NCBI GenBank assembly: GCA_963930775.1
Contig: OZ005689.1
Coordinates: forward strand, 21,595,718-21,659,717
Length of the DNA: 64,000 bases
Source of the DNA: Cliona cf. orientalis
Lineage: Eukaryota; Porifera; Demospongiae; Clionaida; Clionaidae
Direction: 5' to 3'
Made by a program: the position numbers and the translations under genes. The first letter of the stretch is position 1, and the number at the start of each line of letters is the position of its first letter. The notes under the pieces were generated by a model. That model was not told where the DNA came from. It saw only the letters and a program-made list of their open reading frames with translations, and made no database searches. Positions 45,725-57,079 of this stretch are shown here, piece after piece.

Positions 45725-47141
45725 GGTACCATTTAATTGCGTGGGCGTGAGCGTCAGGAATGGCTAATTCAATTAGCGAATCGTGAAGGGGCGTGGCCGA
45801 AGAGGCCATACGAGTGCTTTTGGTCGAAGGTGGGCGTGTCCAGAATCGGCCAGGGATGATTATGCGCTTGTAATTAGCGACCGGAAGTGGCCCCTGAAGA
45901 AAAGGCCGGTAATTGCCCACATCAAAGCAAGATCAAAGCATTCTTGCTTAACTATTAACCGCAACAACTTATTACACACTAAGTAGAAAAAAAGAAAAAA
46001 GGAATAGGGAAGAAGAAAAGTCTTAGGGGTCTATAAAGCATATTATGCCACAATTTTGATATGGGCACGCAGAATGGATCGAAACTAAGGATTTGATCTC
46101 GGGGAATTTTGATTCACACCTTAGAATTAAAGTTACGGCCCTTTGAAGTTATCCCATATGTTTGTATAGGAAGCCATGCATTTGCAATGTTTTCCGCCCA
46201 CGCGCTACGTGAGGGGCGGGGCCACGCGCGCACATCAACGTGACGACCATTACCCACTTAGGTCAAAATTGATGTATAGGCTGCCTGCTTGCATTGTATG
46301 GCTCTACTATGCATCCAGCTCAATTATGTGGTGGTTTTCGGACAATTTTTTCTGCTTAGTGTGTGGTCTCCTTGAAAAAAAAAAAAAAAAAAAAAAAAGC
46401 TAATTAGGCCTAATTAAGCATGTGGGCGTGTTCCTGGCACTGTGTGGAGTGTGTGCGTGTGCGTTAATGCAGGTTTTATTGCTTCCGATTGGGCGTGGCT
46501 TCACGGGCCAGTGCTTGGATATCGGCGCCTGGGACTTGGCCGTGGCGATAGGTGGGCGTGTCCCGGAAGCGGTGGTGACCTTTGAACCCCGCGAGGAGGC
46601 TTTGGGGGCGTGGCAGGAGGTCAAAGGTGAGGCCATGTCAGTTAATGAGGCACTGTACTCGGGTGCGATCGAGGGGACCGCACGGCTGGAGGGAAGCTGA
46701 CGATGGTTTGAAGCGGATGTGGTTGCGATGACGTGTTGTTACCCCGCCCACACAGGAAATGAGGTGAGCTCTTGCGTGGGCGGTGTGGCAGAACGGCCTT
46801 GAAGTGTTTGTGTGTGTTTTGGCCTTGAGGAAGCAGTGTGTTTTAATTGGGATTGATTGTGGGCTTCCGGTGGACATCCGGTGGCAAGTCGGCACTTGAT
46901 TGAGAATGGTGGCCCTTGAGGCACAGGGTGGTGCTGTTTTGGGCGTGGCCTGGCCCCTCCCTTCCGGCTCGGCTTCCGGTCCATTGAGGATATTAAATGA
47001 ATACTTCCGGCTCTAGCAGCCACACCCCTGAGACCTGGGCAATTAAAAGGGCGTGGTTACACAGCATGCACCTCACTTATGACTTTGATGTGGTTTAGGT
47101 GTCATATTCCCCACCTCACGCCCACGCAATTTAATGGTACC
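45725..47141. mobile_element. TTAA-flanked non-autonomous element, 1417 bp
   Basis: TTAA at 45721-45724 and 47142-47145 encloses GGTACCATTTAATTGCGTGG and the inverted CCACGCAATTTAATGGTACC; the match extends through GCGTGAG. The interior is GC rich with many GGGCGTGG and CCGGAAG motifs and an A-run at 46377-46398. No transposase motif was found. TTAA targets suggest piggyBac or Kolobok, but the termini are unlike the CCCTTT ends of the piggyBac element at 32520. Confidence 0.8.
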
Positions 47142-47145
47142 TTAA

Positions 47146-48099
47146 TATTATTCAATCATTTCTGACAGCTTTCATGTCCAACAGCTATCATTTCATATAG
47201 CCATTGTTTTCATTCTTTACTTGTTTTCATATATCACTTACCAACTTTTAAAAAAAATCTTTTCTCCTAATCTTATACCACGACCAAGCTTGCGCGCAAT
47301 ATGCAATGCGCTAATAATAATATAGCTATAATTTTATTCATAGCCCACGCTATGGTAAATCAAGCGACGGGGCTCGACGAAAGCCCGTCGATCCGTGTAA
47401 AAACGGGACATCCACGGGCACATATTCAGCAAATACGTAACATAGACGGGATAAATACGGATCATGAACAGTTCCTGTAAAATCTGCCCGTCATATTTGG
47501 TCCCACTACGTGCAGACACGGTACCCGTCTTTCGATAGACGGACTTCCGTGAAAGCGCCCGCATGCGCGGCTAATACGGGCGTACATAATGCCCGTGTTT
47601 GTATAGCGTTTTCCCTGTGTTTTCGCTGAATAATTTTCGCGGAAGCAGTTGTATCCGCAAAAATAGCGAAAATTAATTCCCACGAAATTTAAGTGCTATA
47701 TTATGGTAGTCCTTGGACTGAGTATTCAATTTTGCCGTTATTTGCTTCTTTTACAACTTTTTTTGAGATCAGCACTGGTTGCAAATTATAGGATTTTTGT
47801 AACTCCTAGGCAATGGCACTCAAATAACGTACTGGCTCTCTGGCCCTGTCCAGAAATTAATTGCAGTCAACGTACCTCATTTCGTCCTCACGTACGAAGA
47901 TCACATCAGAATCATCATCCCTGAATAAAACAGCCTATTGATAATACTTTTAAAAGCGGACTCCACCCTGCACAGTAAAGGCCGGTCAGAAATAGTCTGC
48001 ATTTGTAACACTTACGCTTCATATTCAGAGTCACTGTCCAATATCACTATTGTATCTTGTCCTGCCATGTTGCAAAAAAAGAAAAAAGAAGCAAGCACA
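47146..48099. other. No confident gene; TTTCGCGG-type repeat
   Basis: 47380-47705 has repeated ACGGGC/GACGGG motifs and ends AATTCCCACGAAATTTAAGT, resembling in inverted order the region at 29775. Possibly an old TIR element; ends were not resolved. Confidence 0.35.
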
Positions 48100-48164
48100 T
48101 GTTTCATACTACGCATGCGCACTCTTAGGCCACGTGTTTCCGTTTCCGTTTCCGTTCCCGTTCC

Positions 48165-48541
48165 CGCTATCTTTCAGCAAAGTCCACTTACCCCTATCCA
48201 GTAGTGAAAGCGAGAAGATCGGTCCCTCAAGCATTGAGATACGGCAGACTTTCGGCGATCGGTAAGTAAAATTATGGTACATGCCTAGCGTTAGTCACTA
48301 TACGAAGGGGCGCTTTCATAAATAAAACTAATTTTGGGTTGAAAACGATAGTTCTATGGCTACTAACTTCATTTCTAGTTAGTTGGCGCCTGTTGATTTG
48401 GTAGGCAAAGTTTGGAGGGCAAGGAAACTAAATTATTGTGGCGCTTGACATGTCTGTACATGTATATACATGTAGGTAGCTTACAGGAACGGTGAGACCT
48501 TATGAGCCTGGTAAGCAGTTAGAGGCCAGAAACTTTACTAA
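48165..48541 (+). CDS. Possible exon pair, weak
   Basis: An exon ending at the donor GATCG|GTAAGT (48260) and one from GCTTACAG|GAACGG to ACTAAG|GTAAGA (about 48489-48541) join in phase to read RYGRLSAIGTVRPYEPGKQ, then LEARNFTK. Upstream is a TTTCCG repeat. No family recognised; could be the 5' end of a gene with further exons not found. Confidence 0.25.
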
Positions 48542-49094
48542 GGTAAGAGTACATACTTGCAGAAACATTGACATACTGCATGTGCATGTGCATATTAGGC
48601 ATAATATTATGAGGGACATGTGATAGATCACGCAACTTGCATAAGCCTGTATCCCTTCCTCAAACATGGAAAAATACATGTAGTGCAGATTTGTGTATGC
48701 CTATGTGCATGTACATAAATGTGTGCACTGTAACTTGGCCCTGTCAAGAAAGAATGATGCATCCATGCATGCTCCTATACCACCTGCATCAGTATGGTGT
48801 GTGTGCACACTGCCAATTTTTTATTTTGTTTTTTTTTTGTGTGTGCACATCCCTGATTCAAAGGGGTGGGGAAGAGAGAGAGAGGTGAGGGGGGTGACAC
48901 TAACATAGTATTATGATGATACATAGCTGCTAATGCAGTTATTCTTCTTGTTCTCTTCTGTTCTTATGCCACAGTTGTTCTCTTCTGTTGTTCTCAAACA
49001 CATTCTTCAACATCATTTACAAACTGGAACACATCCTCCTGAAAATTAACATATTTAACTAAAGCGTTCAGAGATTCTGAATTATTTTGAATCT
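48542..49094. other. No gene seen
   Basis: CATGTA-rich spacer with a T-run near 48830 and a GAGAG run near 48870. Confidence 0.4.
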
Positions 49095-49290
49095 CTCTTC
49101 CTCTAGCCCAAGATCACAGAGCAGTTCACACCGCATGTTTTCACGAATTATGGGTGCAACATGTAGTCTAAACAATTTGAAAACCATAGCTGCCTTGTGA
49201 TGTTTCTCAAGCAAGTCCCATCTTTTTCTGTAGCAATTTCATTTTATCATCAAATTCCTTTTCAGACGCATGAATAAGACCTTTTCACTG
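49095..49290 (-). pseudogene. MULE-like remnant, downstream segment
   Basis: The minus strand reads EKEFDDKMKLLQK, then after a one-base shift RWDLLEKHH and FKLFRLHVAPIIRENMRCEL. This fits the linker after the catalytic core in the same mutator-like family as 50993-51960. It is separated from that part by the foldback element at 49509-50039 and other sequence. Confidence 0.4.
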
Positions 49291-49508
49291 GCTGTACCAG
49301 AAGTATCACTTTATTACAGCTTCTGGGAGGAGCTGCTTATGCAAATGAGTGGTAAGGTTACCTCTCAAATGGTTTGCACATCTTAAGTATGTGGTAAAGG
49401 AAAAGCAGCAGCAGAAGCATTGGTGAGTGCTTGTTCACCATCTGTACTATAAGCTCTCAGTGATGTGGCTAGTGCTGGGTATGTCAAAATTGGACTGGTC
49501 TTAAGATG

Positions 49509-50039
49509 AACAATTGAATAAAATTGAAGAATGAAGTAGGGATGGCAGGATAAAAAAGTACACAAACAAGAGATAATTGCATCTAATTGCATCTACTATA
49601 CATCCCTACACTTCCTTTTCTCTATTGTGCACCTATTAATCATGGTTGATATATTTGTTGAGTGCGGTATGTGGGAGACATTCGTGCAGGTTGTTCCCTG
49701 GTTGTCACGATGGTTTGGGTTTATCAGTTTTGATTCAATCGCATTATTACTGGTTATTAATTTTTTGCACCCCTCAAAAAGCAAGTGTAGGGATGTATAG
49801 TAGATGCGCTATGATCGATCTTCCGGGTACGAAATTAGCACTAGACCAGGACCTTTCTTAGACATGCAAGTTCTACCATGGATAAAGAACACGGTGGAGA
49901 GTGGAAATGGTGTCCTGTATCACCATGCGCCAACAGTATGTTCATGAATACATTTTTCGTAGCCTGAAAGTGCATCTCTTGTTTGTGTACTTTTGGATCC
50001 TGCCATCCCTACTTCATTCTTCAATTTTATTCAATTGTT
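49509..50039. mobile_element. Foldback MITE with ~60-bp inverted ends
   Basis: AACAATTGAATAAAATTGAA...GTAGGGATGGCAGGAT at the left is mirrored at the right up to 50039, with few mismatches over about 60 bp. A second, nested inverted pair (GCATCTACTATACATCCCTA at 49589 versus its complement at 49788) lies inside. No coding capacity; no clear target duplication. Confidence 0.7.
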
Positions 50040-50992
50040 TTTATACTTGTTTCTGTTCTTTTTTTTATTGCACTTAGTGTAATTTGTCAATATCATCTTA
50101 CATGGTTTGCTCACAACTTCTGATTAAGTGGAAGATGGGTGGTGCACAAAATTCTTTGCCACGCCCCTCATTAACTAGTGCTCAATAATATTCAATGACG
50201 ATGAATAGGATGACAAAGAAGGCTGCTTTACGCGGCCAAAGTAGTGATGAGATATTTCCGCTTAGGGAGAAAACCAAGTTCTAAGTTTTACTATTGGCAG
50301 CAGCTAGCTACCCGGCATGATTTTATGTCGGCTCGAGCCTCGTGCCTTCGTATCTATCTTCGATCCTGCGTAGCACTAGTGCTGCAAGTGCTAGCGAGTA
50401 TGTCGCCTATGACTAGCGCCTTACCGCTCCTCGAGCCTTGAACCTTCATATCCATGATCGGTCCAGTGCGCCTTTGCACGTGCTAGCGATGTACGAGCTA
50501 GTATTAGCTCGCCTAGCTAGCTATTAATAGGCCGGCGCCTAGGGCCAGGCGCTGTCATATCACTTCACCATGGCAACATATTCCGAGCATGTGCATTATT
50601 ATCACAAAATGGCGTATCAGACACACCAATTCAATATAATGCGCCGTACACGCCCACTATTACATAGCTGTCGAGATAACGCCAAACTAGTGTGCCACTG
50701 CACTATGCGCTACAAAATAGAGTGGATTTATATGAGAACTAAGGTGAGAGGTCCAGACAGTCTTGAGTTAGCCCTGGAAATGAGAAAGAAGAAAGATTGA
50801 CAAATGGCGCATTTTTTGAACATCTGGTTCCGACGTATACAATTGTTTCGATGAATGATCTTGGTTTTGTTAGATGCACAATTTGCTGTAGATTCTGATT
50901 TTCACACTTAGAAATTTCACAAAATTACCTATTCTGAGATATTTGGGTATTTGTAATGTATTACATATAATAATGGCATATCCGGGCCATCC
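50040..50992. other. No confident gene
   Basis: Includes a 76-codon plus frame from 50570 (MATYSEHVHYYHKMAYQTHQ) without recognised similarity. GC content rises around 50300-50560 (CTAGCGAGTATGTCGCC, GGCGCCTAGGGCCAGGCGC). Nothing firm. Confidence 0.3.
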
Positions 50993-51960
50993 CTACTTGT
51001 CTACCGACTCTATGATAAGAACTGGTCCGACCATTATTGGATGTGTTCCTCTATCATTAACTACCTTAAAATTTTGGTATGTACACAGTATAACATAGAA
51101 TCGTCCAAGATTAAAAGTAACATCAATACCAAGCACGCTAGCTCTATCAGATGATGCACAAAATTGTTCCATATTATCATTAAGCTGGGTATCATTGAAC
51201 AGAACGATGGTTGGATCTGGAATTAGATGAATCGACTGTACATACTGATTGGGATTTCTACTCTTCCTTAAATTTGACAAGAGCTTGCAAGGGATCATTT
51301 GTGACCTGCTATGAGAAAAGGGACCACTTGGGATATTTTATAAAAATTGAGTTTTTGGCATGGATTGATAGCTCTGTGTGCTGAATCCAATGGTGCAGGT
51401 TTCATGAAAAAATATTGATCACAAGCCGAGTTATGACCATTTTTATGCATTCGGGAAGGTATATTCGTTTTTCAGAAAATGCGCATTTTTAATTGAAATT
51501 TACATTAATTTATATGCGCCGAAGTAAATAATAATGTCCATAACTATAGTTTACATGATACAACCCTATGAACATAGCATATCACTATGAAGCCAAAAAT
51601 CTACATTTTCTAATAGACCAAAAAACAGAAAAGTGAAAAATAATAATCTTCCACACAATTATTAGAAAATGAAAAAAATATCCCAAGTGGTCCCTTTTCT
51701 CATAGCGGTCACATTTGGATTAGATACACCTGCCTCTTGATTAGTTTTCTTTTTACATCGTATTCGAGAGGCTTGTAGTGAATTTCTCGGCAAATCTCCC
51801 ACACATGAAACACTAAGGAAGTCGCCCCTCTTCTGCTCCACTCTAAATACTACTCATTTAGGAGGGTGTTCCTTCACTTCTGTTTCTAAATCTGTTAGTG
51901 TACTTGGGCAGGTACATTTGTATGGTCTCTTCCTCTTTTTTGAATTACCACGTGAAGAAT
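50993..51960 (-). pseudogene. MULE-like transposase remnant split by a TGTG MITE
   Basis: Upstream of the MITE the minus strand reads GDLPRNSLQASRIRCKKK; after removing the MITE it continues in frame through AGVSNPNDPLQALVKFKEE. A frame change then leads to SRNPNQYVQSIHLIPDPTIV, VLGIDVTFNLGRFYVILCTY and HPIMVGPVLI before a stop at 50993. GDLPRN, the DVTFNLG aspartate and the P..GP motif match the mutator-like transposase family as I know it from sponge and cnidarian genomes. Only part of the core remains. Confidence 0.6.
51300..51713. mobile_element. TGTG-group MITE inserted in MULE-like remnant
   Basis: A 414-bp insert with TGTGACCTGCTATGAGAAAA and its inverted end, continuing AGGGACCACTTGGGATATTTT; TT flanks both sides (51298-51299, 51714-51715). 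Removing it restores SNPNDPL in the surrounding minus-strand frame. The termini bridge those of TGTG-1 and of the 59141 element. Confidence 0.9.
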
Positions 51961-52727
51961 CTTCCATACCAGAAAAGCGATACTGTATAAATTAATATGG
52001 TTTTTGCTGGCCAGAAGGATCTGATAGGATAGAAGATGTATATCTGGATAAATCAGGCGATGATTTTGCAGGTGTAGTGACGACGTTGTAGTGTGTAATA
52101 TCTCTTTTTACTGGTACTTGGGCAGCATTTAACAAACGTTACACTCCCATGTTCGTCATGATTAATGTGGAGAAAGGTAGTTGCTGTTTTGGTCTGTTTC
52201 CAGGCACTACAGTCGTCACATTTTGTATCACATCAAGGACAAAAGCACAATTGATATTTACTTGAGTTGGATGCTTTGTACTAATTAGATATCATGGTGT
52301 ATCCAGTATTGCTCTAACAGTATGAAGTGAAGATGTACGTATGCGGTTCTAACGCGATACTATCGGTAGTTCAACATCTCCATTGAAGTATTCAACATTG
52401 GAATCATTTGACGATTCACTGTTACAGCCTAACACCCTTGGCGCATTGTATGGCACTAGACTCACAACCAGGCAAGAAGACAATAATTATCAGGCCATGC
52501 AATGATTTCCTAGGTTAGCATGAGTAGTTGCATACGTAGTAGTCCTGCTTTAACATCTTGATGAATTTGAAGGGGCGTGGCAGCAATTGTGTAGAGTATG
52601 TGATCTAATGATATAATTCGATTTTAGATATTAATTTTAATGTTAAAAAATATATATTATTATGGAGTGATGACGGAAGTGTTTTGTTCAAAATAGAAAT
52701 TATATATTTTGTGAGTGATTCAACAGT
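51961..52727. other. No confident gene
   Basis: May hold the decayed N-terminal part of the MULE-like gene on the minus strand; only scattered short matches and no frame. Confidence 0.3.
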
Positions 52728-53395
52728 TGTGACTGTATCTGGGAAAACTCGGCAGATTACAGTGAATTTTATGATTTTTTAGTTAGCTACATACTTGATA
52801 AGCTCTACCATAGGGCTAACCCACGTTCAAGTTTCAGAGCGACTGTGCGCTTCGTTGTAGAGATACAGCGCTTTGTTTGCGATCGCACCACACCCCCAAT
52901 AATCGAGAAATTACGGTCCAAAAGCGTTGTTATGCACGCGTATGGCGTTTCCGCATACTACGCGTGACCCGGAAATCAATTAAATGGAGCTGGGCGGAGC
53001 CGTTCGAAATGAACGTAAAGATAGAGCAAGAGTTGAATTTCTTTGTTGACAACGACAGCCGATTGTTCTTAGATGCCCAAGAAGCTAAAAAGGTGAGCGA
53101 ACGTACAGTAGTTCGATGAATCTAGCTGTATCTAGGTAGAGAATTCTAATTAGCGCCCATAGCAATGGGCTCCGTGTACGGCTGCCGTAGACTAGGTAGG
53201 TCAAAATGAAGGCTTATTTCGCCTTGGTAATTTACGTTTACCCTCCGTAGGTGGTGGCAAAGGTTAGTAGAACGGTTCTTTGATATGAATATGACAAAAA
53301 CTCGACTTACATTGTTTGATCTGAGGTACTAGAAGCGCGCATTGCGCTGCTTGCACATTCTAGCAATATGCTGTGTTTTCCCAGATCCGGTCACA
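52728..53395 (+). mobile_element. A-family MITE, diverged full-length copy
   Basis: A 668-bp copy beginning TGTGACTGTATCTGGGAAAA and ending TTTTCCCAGATCCGGTCACA. The flanks (GT and AT) no longer agree, and the GC-rich subterminal region is heavily changed. The exon frame at 53009-53092 and its donor GTGAGC are nevertheless intact. Confidence 0.8.
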
Positions 53396-53717
53396 ATTAT
53401 TATGCAATGGTGATGAAAACTGATAACTATTATGAAAAACTTGACCACATCCCCAGTAGCTACATAGTTTCAATGGTAAAATGTCGTCAATAAACACATA
53501 GATGCTGGCACCTCAATTGCAGAGATCGAGTCTAAGATCCACTCTCGACTTCGAATTCGAGTTTTGATGCTTCGATCTCAGGAGATGAACTCGACAGCAC
53601 AGTACAGCTTCCAAACTTCAGATCGTTCATGGTTGTGATGATAATTATTGGCAGATAGTCTTTATAGAAAAATGATGATGTCTTGTATACATGACATTTT
53701 AGAGTTGAATGATCTTG
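53396..53717. other. No gene seen
   Basis: Unique-looking spacer between two A-family copies. Confidence 0.4.
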
Positions 53718-54106
53718 CTAGATACAGCTAGATTCATCAAACTACAGTACGTTTGCTCACCTTTTTAGCTTCTTGGGCATCTAAGAACAATCGTCTGTCG
53801 TTGTCAACAACGAAATTCAACTCTTGCTCTATCTTTACGTTCATTTCGAACGGCTCCGCCCAAGTCCATTTAATTGATTTCCGGGTCACGCTTAGTATGC
53901 GGAAACGCCATACGCGTGCATAGCAACCTTTAGACCGTAATTTCTCGATTATTGGGGGTGTGGCGCGATCGCAAACACCACAATGAAGCGTGTGATCGGC
54001 CTAAGACTTGAACGCGGGTTAGCTCTATGGTGGAGCTTATCAACCATGCATCAAACTCAATTTTCAGAAAAATCCCATACGGAAAGTTTTCCCAAATGCG
54101 GTCACA
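53718..54106 (-). mobile_element. A-family MITE, left part missing
   Basis: Starts abruptly at GATACAGCTAGATTCATC and ends TTTTCCCAAATGCGGTCACA. Exon frame 53761-53844 (minus) is intact. Confidence 0.85.
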
Positions 54107-54179
54107 ATTTGTGACATTAATGTAACATTCGGGTTTAAAGGGTTCAAGTATAAATTATAATGTCACTGACTGGAGACAC

Positions 54180-54480
54180 TGGGAGATAGTGTCTGGGGAC
54201 ACTGTTGTCACTGGAGGCACTGCTGCCACATGGAGACACTGGGAACACTGCTGTCACCGGAGACACTGCTGTCACTGCAGACACTACTGTCACTGGAGAC
54301 ACTGCTGTCACTGGAGACACTGGGGACACCACTGTCACTGGAGACACTGCAGACACTACTGTCATTGCAGACCTGGGGACACTGGAGACACTGGGGACAC
54401 TACTGTCACTGCAGACACTGCTGTCACTGGAGACACTACTATCACTGGAGACACTGCTGTCACTGCAGACACTAGTGTCC
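54180..54480. repeat. 18-bp minisatellite GGAGACACTGCTGTCACT
   Basis: About 16-17 imperfect units. Preceded by a segment (TGTAACATTCGGGTTTAAAG...TATAAATTATA) that also precedes the second array at 56040, so flank plus array was duplicated. The unit length is a multiple of three, which keeps several frames open on both strands. Confidence 0.9.
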
Positions 54481-54604
54481 CCAGTGTCTACCTGTCTCTT
54501 ATCTAAATACTGTACTGTTACTGTAAGATCATGCTGTAGATAGCTGTGTACTGGCTGACATGCGCATGCGCAGTGAACGCCCACCCGTACTCGCGTGTAA
54601 CATT

Positions 54605-55274
54605 TGTGACCGGATTTGGGAAAACCCTCCGTAAGGGATCCGCGCGCAAGTCGCGCAATGCGCGTTTTTAGTAGCTCAGGTAGAAATTTGTCAAAGTCCA
54701 GATTTTGTAATATACATGTGGAACAACCCTTCTTCCAACTGTTGCCGTCTTCTACGGAGGCTAGTCGTGCTATACGAAGGCGAAATAAGCCTTGATTTTG
54801 ACCCACCTAGTCGGCACAGCCACCGTACACGGAGCCCGTTGCTATGGGCGGTAATTAGAATTCTCTACCTAGATACAGCTAGATTCATCGATCTACTGTA
54901 CGTTCGCTCACCTTTTTAGCTTCTTGGGCATCTAAGAACAATTGGCTGTCGTTGTCAACAACGAAATTCAACTCTTGCTCGATCTTTACGTTCATTTCGA
55001 ACGGCTCCGCCCAGGTCCATTTAATTGATTTCCGGGTCACGCGTAGTATGCGGAAACGCCATACGCGTGCATAGCAACGCCTTTAGACCGTAATTTCTCG
55101 ATTATTGGGGGTGTGGCGCGATCGCAAACAAAGTGCTGTATCTCCACAACGAAGCGCGCGATCGGCCTAAAACTTGAACGCGGGTTAGCTCTATGGTAGA
55201 GCTTATCAACCATACATCAAACTTGATTTTCAGAAAAAAATTCGTTACGGAGGGTTTTCCCAAATCCGGTCACA
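54605..55274 (-). mobile_element. A-family MITE, complete copy
   Basis: A 670-bp copy with intact ends, flanked by TT (54603-54604, 55275-55276). Exon frame 54912-54995 intact with donor GTGAGC. Confidence 0.9.
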
Positions 55275-55310
55275 TTTACGTAACATTCGGTATACGCGCA
55301 ACGCGAAAAT

Positions 55311-55974
55311 TGTGACTGGATTTGGGAAAACCCTCCGTAAGGGATCCACGCATGATGCGCGTTTTTAGTAGCTCGCTCAGGTTGAAATTTGTTAAAGTCC
55401 AGATTTTGTCATATACATGTCGAACAACCCTTCTTCTAACTGTTGCCGTCATCAACGGAGGCTAATCGATCTATACAAGGGCGAAATAAGCCTTCATTTT
55501 TGACCCACCTAGTCGGCCCAGCTGCCGTACCTGGAGCCCATTGCTATGGGCACTAATTAGAATTCTCTACCTAGATACAGCTAGATTCATCGAACTACAG
55601 TACGTTCGCTCACCTTTCTAGCTTCTTGGGCATCTAAGAACAGTCGTCTGTCGTCAGCAACGAAATTCAACTCTTGCTCTATCTTTACGTTCATTTCGAA
55701 TGGCTCCGCCCAGGTCCATTTAATTGATTTCTTGGTCACGCGTAGTATACGGAAACGCCATACGCGTGCATACCAACACCTTTAGACCGTTAATTTCTTG
55801 ATTATTGGGGGTGTGGCGTGATCGCAAACAAAGCGCTGTATCTCCACAACGAAGCGCGCGATCGGCCTAAGACTTCAACGCGGGTTAGCTCTATGGTAGA
55901 GCTTATCAACCATGCATCAAAGTCAATTTTCAGAAAGAAATCCCATATGGAGGGTTTTCCCAAATCCGGTCACA
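55311..55974 (-). mobile_element. A-family MITE, complete copy
   Basis: A 664-bp copy, flanked by AT (55309-55310, 55975-55976), only 36 bp from the preceding copy and in the same orientation. The exon frame 55614-55694 has a 3-nt in-frame deletion; the donor is intact. Confidence 0.9.
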
Positions 55975-56039
55975 ATTTGTGACATTAATGTAACATTCGG
56001 GGTTAAAGGGTTAAAGTATAAATTATACATAGTAGCCTA

Positions 56040-56730
56040 TGTCACTGACTGGAGACACTGGGAGATAGTGATTGGGGACACTGTTATCACTGGAGACACT
56101 GGGGACACCGCTGTCACTGGAGACACTACCATAGGTGTCAACCGTCCCGATTTAGGCGGGACAGTACTGAATTCTGCTGCTGTGTCCCGCTGTCCCGCTT
56201 TGTTAGCCTTTAATCCCAACTTTAAAAGCTGTGCAGCTAATACACTGTGCATATGCACTTACCTGTGCTCTTTGCCATGCCCATCCTTACCAGGTGTGCA
56301 GCATTTAGAACTGTGACATCACGTTTGTACATACAGTGTGTACACATGAGATCAATTCCAAGAGCAATTTTGCATGATGTCAACTATCAGGACGTTGACT
56401 CATAGGATCAACTCTGTAAGAATTCAATTCAAACTCCTCAAATCAACTAGGTATTGATCAATTGATGCACACACCGATATGTCAGTTATCCTATCAGCCT
56501 TGAATGATGGCTGAGTCTGGTGACTATTAAGTTTTGATTATCCTGGACCTTCTAACGGTGTTGTCCCTATTTTTAATACAAAATCCCTCTTTTTTAAGCA
56601 AACTGTCCCACTTTCTCATATTATGAGGTTGACACCTATGCACTACTGTCACCACTGTTACTGGAGACACTGCTGCCACATGGAGACACTGGGAACACTG
56701 CTGTCGCTGGAGACACTACTGTCACCACAA
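56040..56730. repeat. 18-bp minisatellite, second array split by B-family MITE
   Basis: 56040-56129 and 56641-56730 hold GGAGACACTG-type units. Between them lies the B-family insert. Confidence 0.85.
56130..56640. mobile_element. B-family MITE with 6-bp target duplication
   Basis: A 511-bp insert with CATAGGTGTCAACC and inverted GGTTGACACCTATG, flanked by CACTAC (56124-56129, 56641-56646). The interior has CGTCCCGATTTAGGCGGGAC and TGTCCCGCTGTCCCGC motifs as in the copy at 178-591. Confidence 0.85.
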
Positions 56731-56857
56731 TGTGTGCGTGCATATCAGTGGTTAACAAGAATATCTCCATCGAAAGAACAGCTTTGTTTTACTTTTGCTT
56801 GCTAAGTGTTACTTTGTCAGCACAAGTATAGCATAAATAAATGTGATACACTGCCAA

Positions 56858-56941
56858 ACTAACACTCAGCAGGCAAGGGTATGAACATAAAGAATGTGTC
56901 TAACACTCAGCAGGCAAGGGTATGAACATAAAGAATGTGTC
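56858..56941. repeat. 42-bp tandem duplication
   Basis: TAACACTCAGCAGGCAAGGG and the following 22 bases (TATGAACATAAAGAATGTGTC) occur twice in direct succession. ATGT/GCAT microsatellites follow at 56960-57040. Confidence 0.85.
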
Positions 56942-57079
56942 GCCTACCTGTGTGCATACAAATGTATGTATGTATGTATGTATGTAAATACATGTATGCT
57001 ACTACTGATTACATGTATGTACATGCATGCATGCATGCACGCATATGAAAGTACAAGGAGTGGCCTGTGTTTACGGTAT

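Noticed and set aside
46176..47023. Several 75-94 codon frames in the TTAA element
   Set aside because: GC-rich sequence lowers stop frequency; no domain, splice or codon pattern, and frames conflict on both strands.
54144..54806. 220-codon minus-strand frame rich in SVSSDSSV
   Set aside because: It is the 18-bp minisatellite read in frame plus part of an A-family MITE; unit length divisible by three keeps every frame open.
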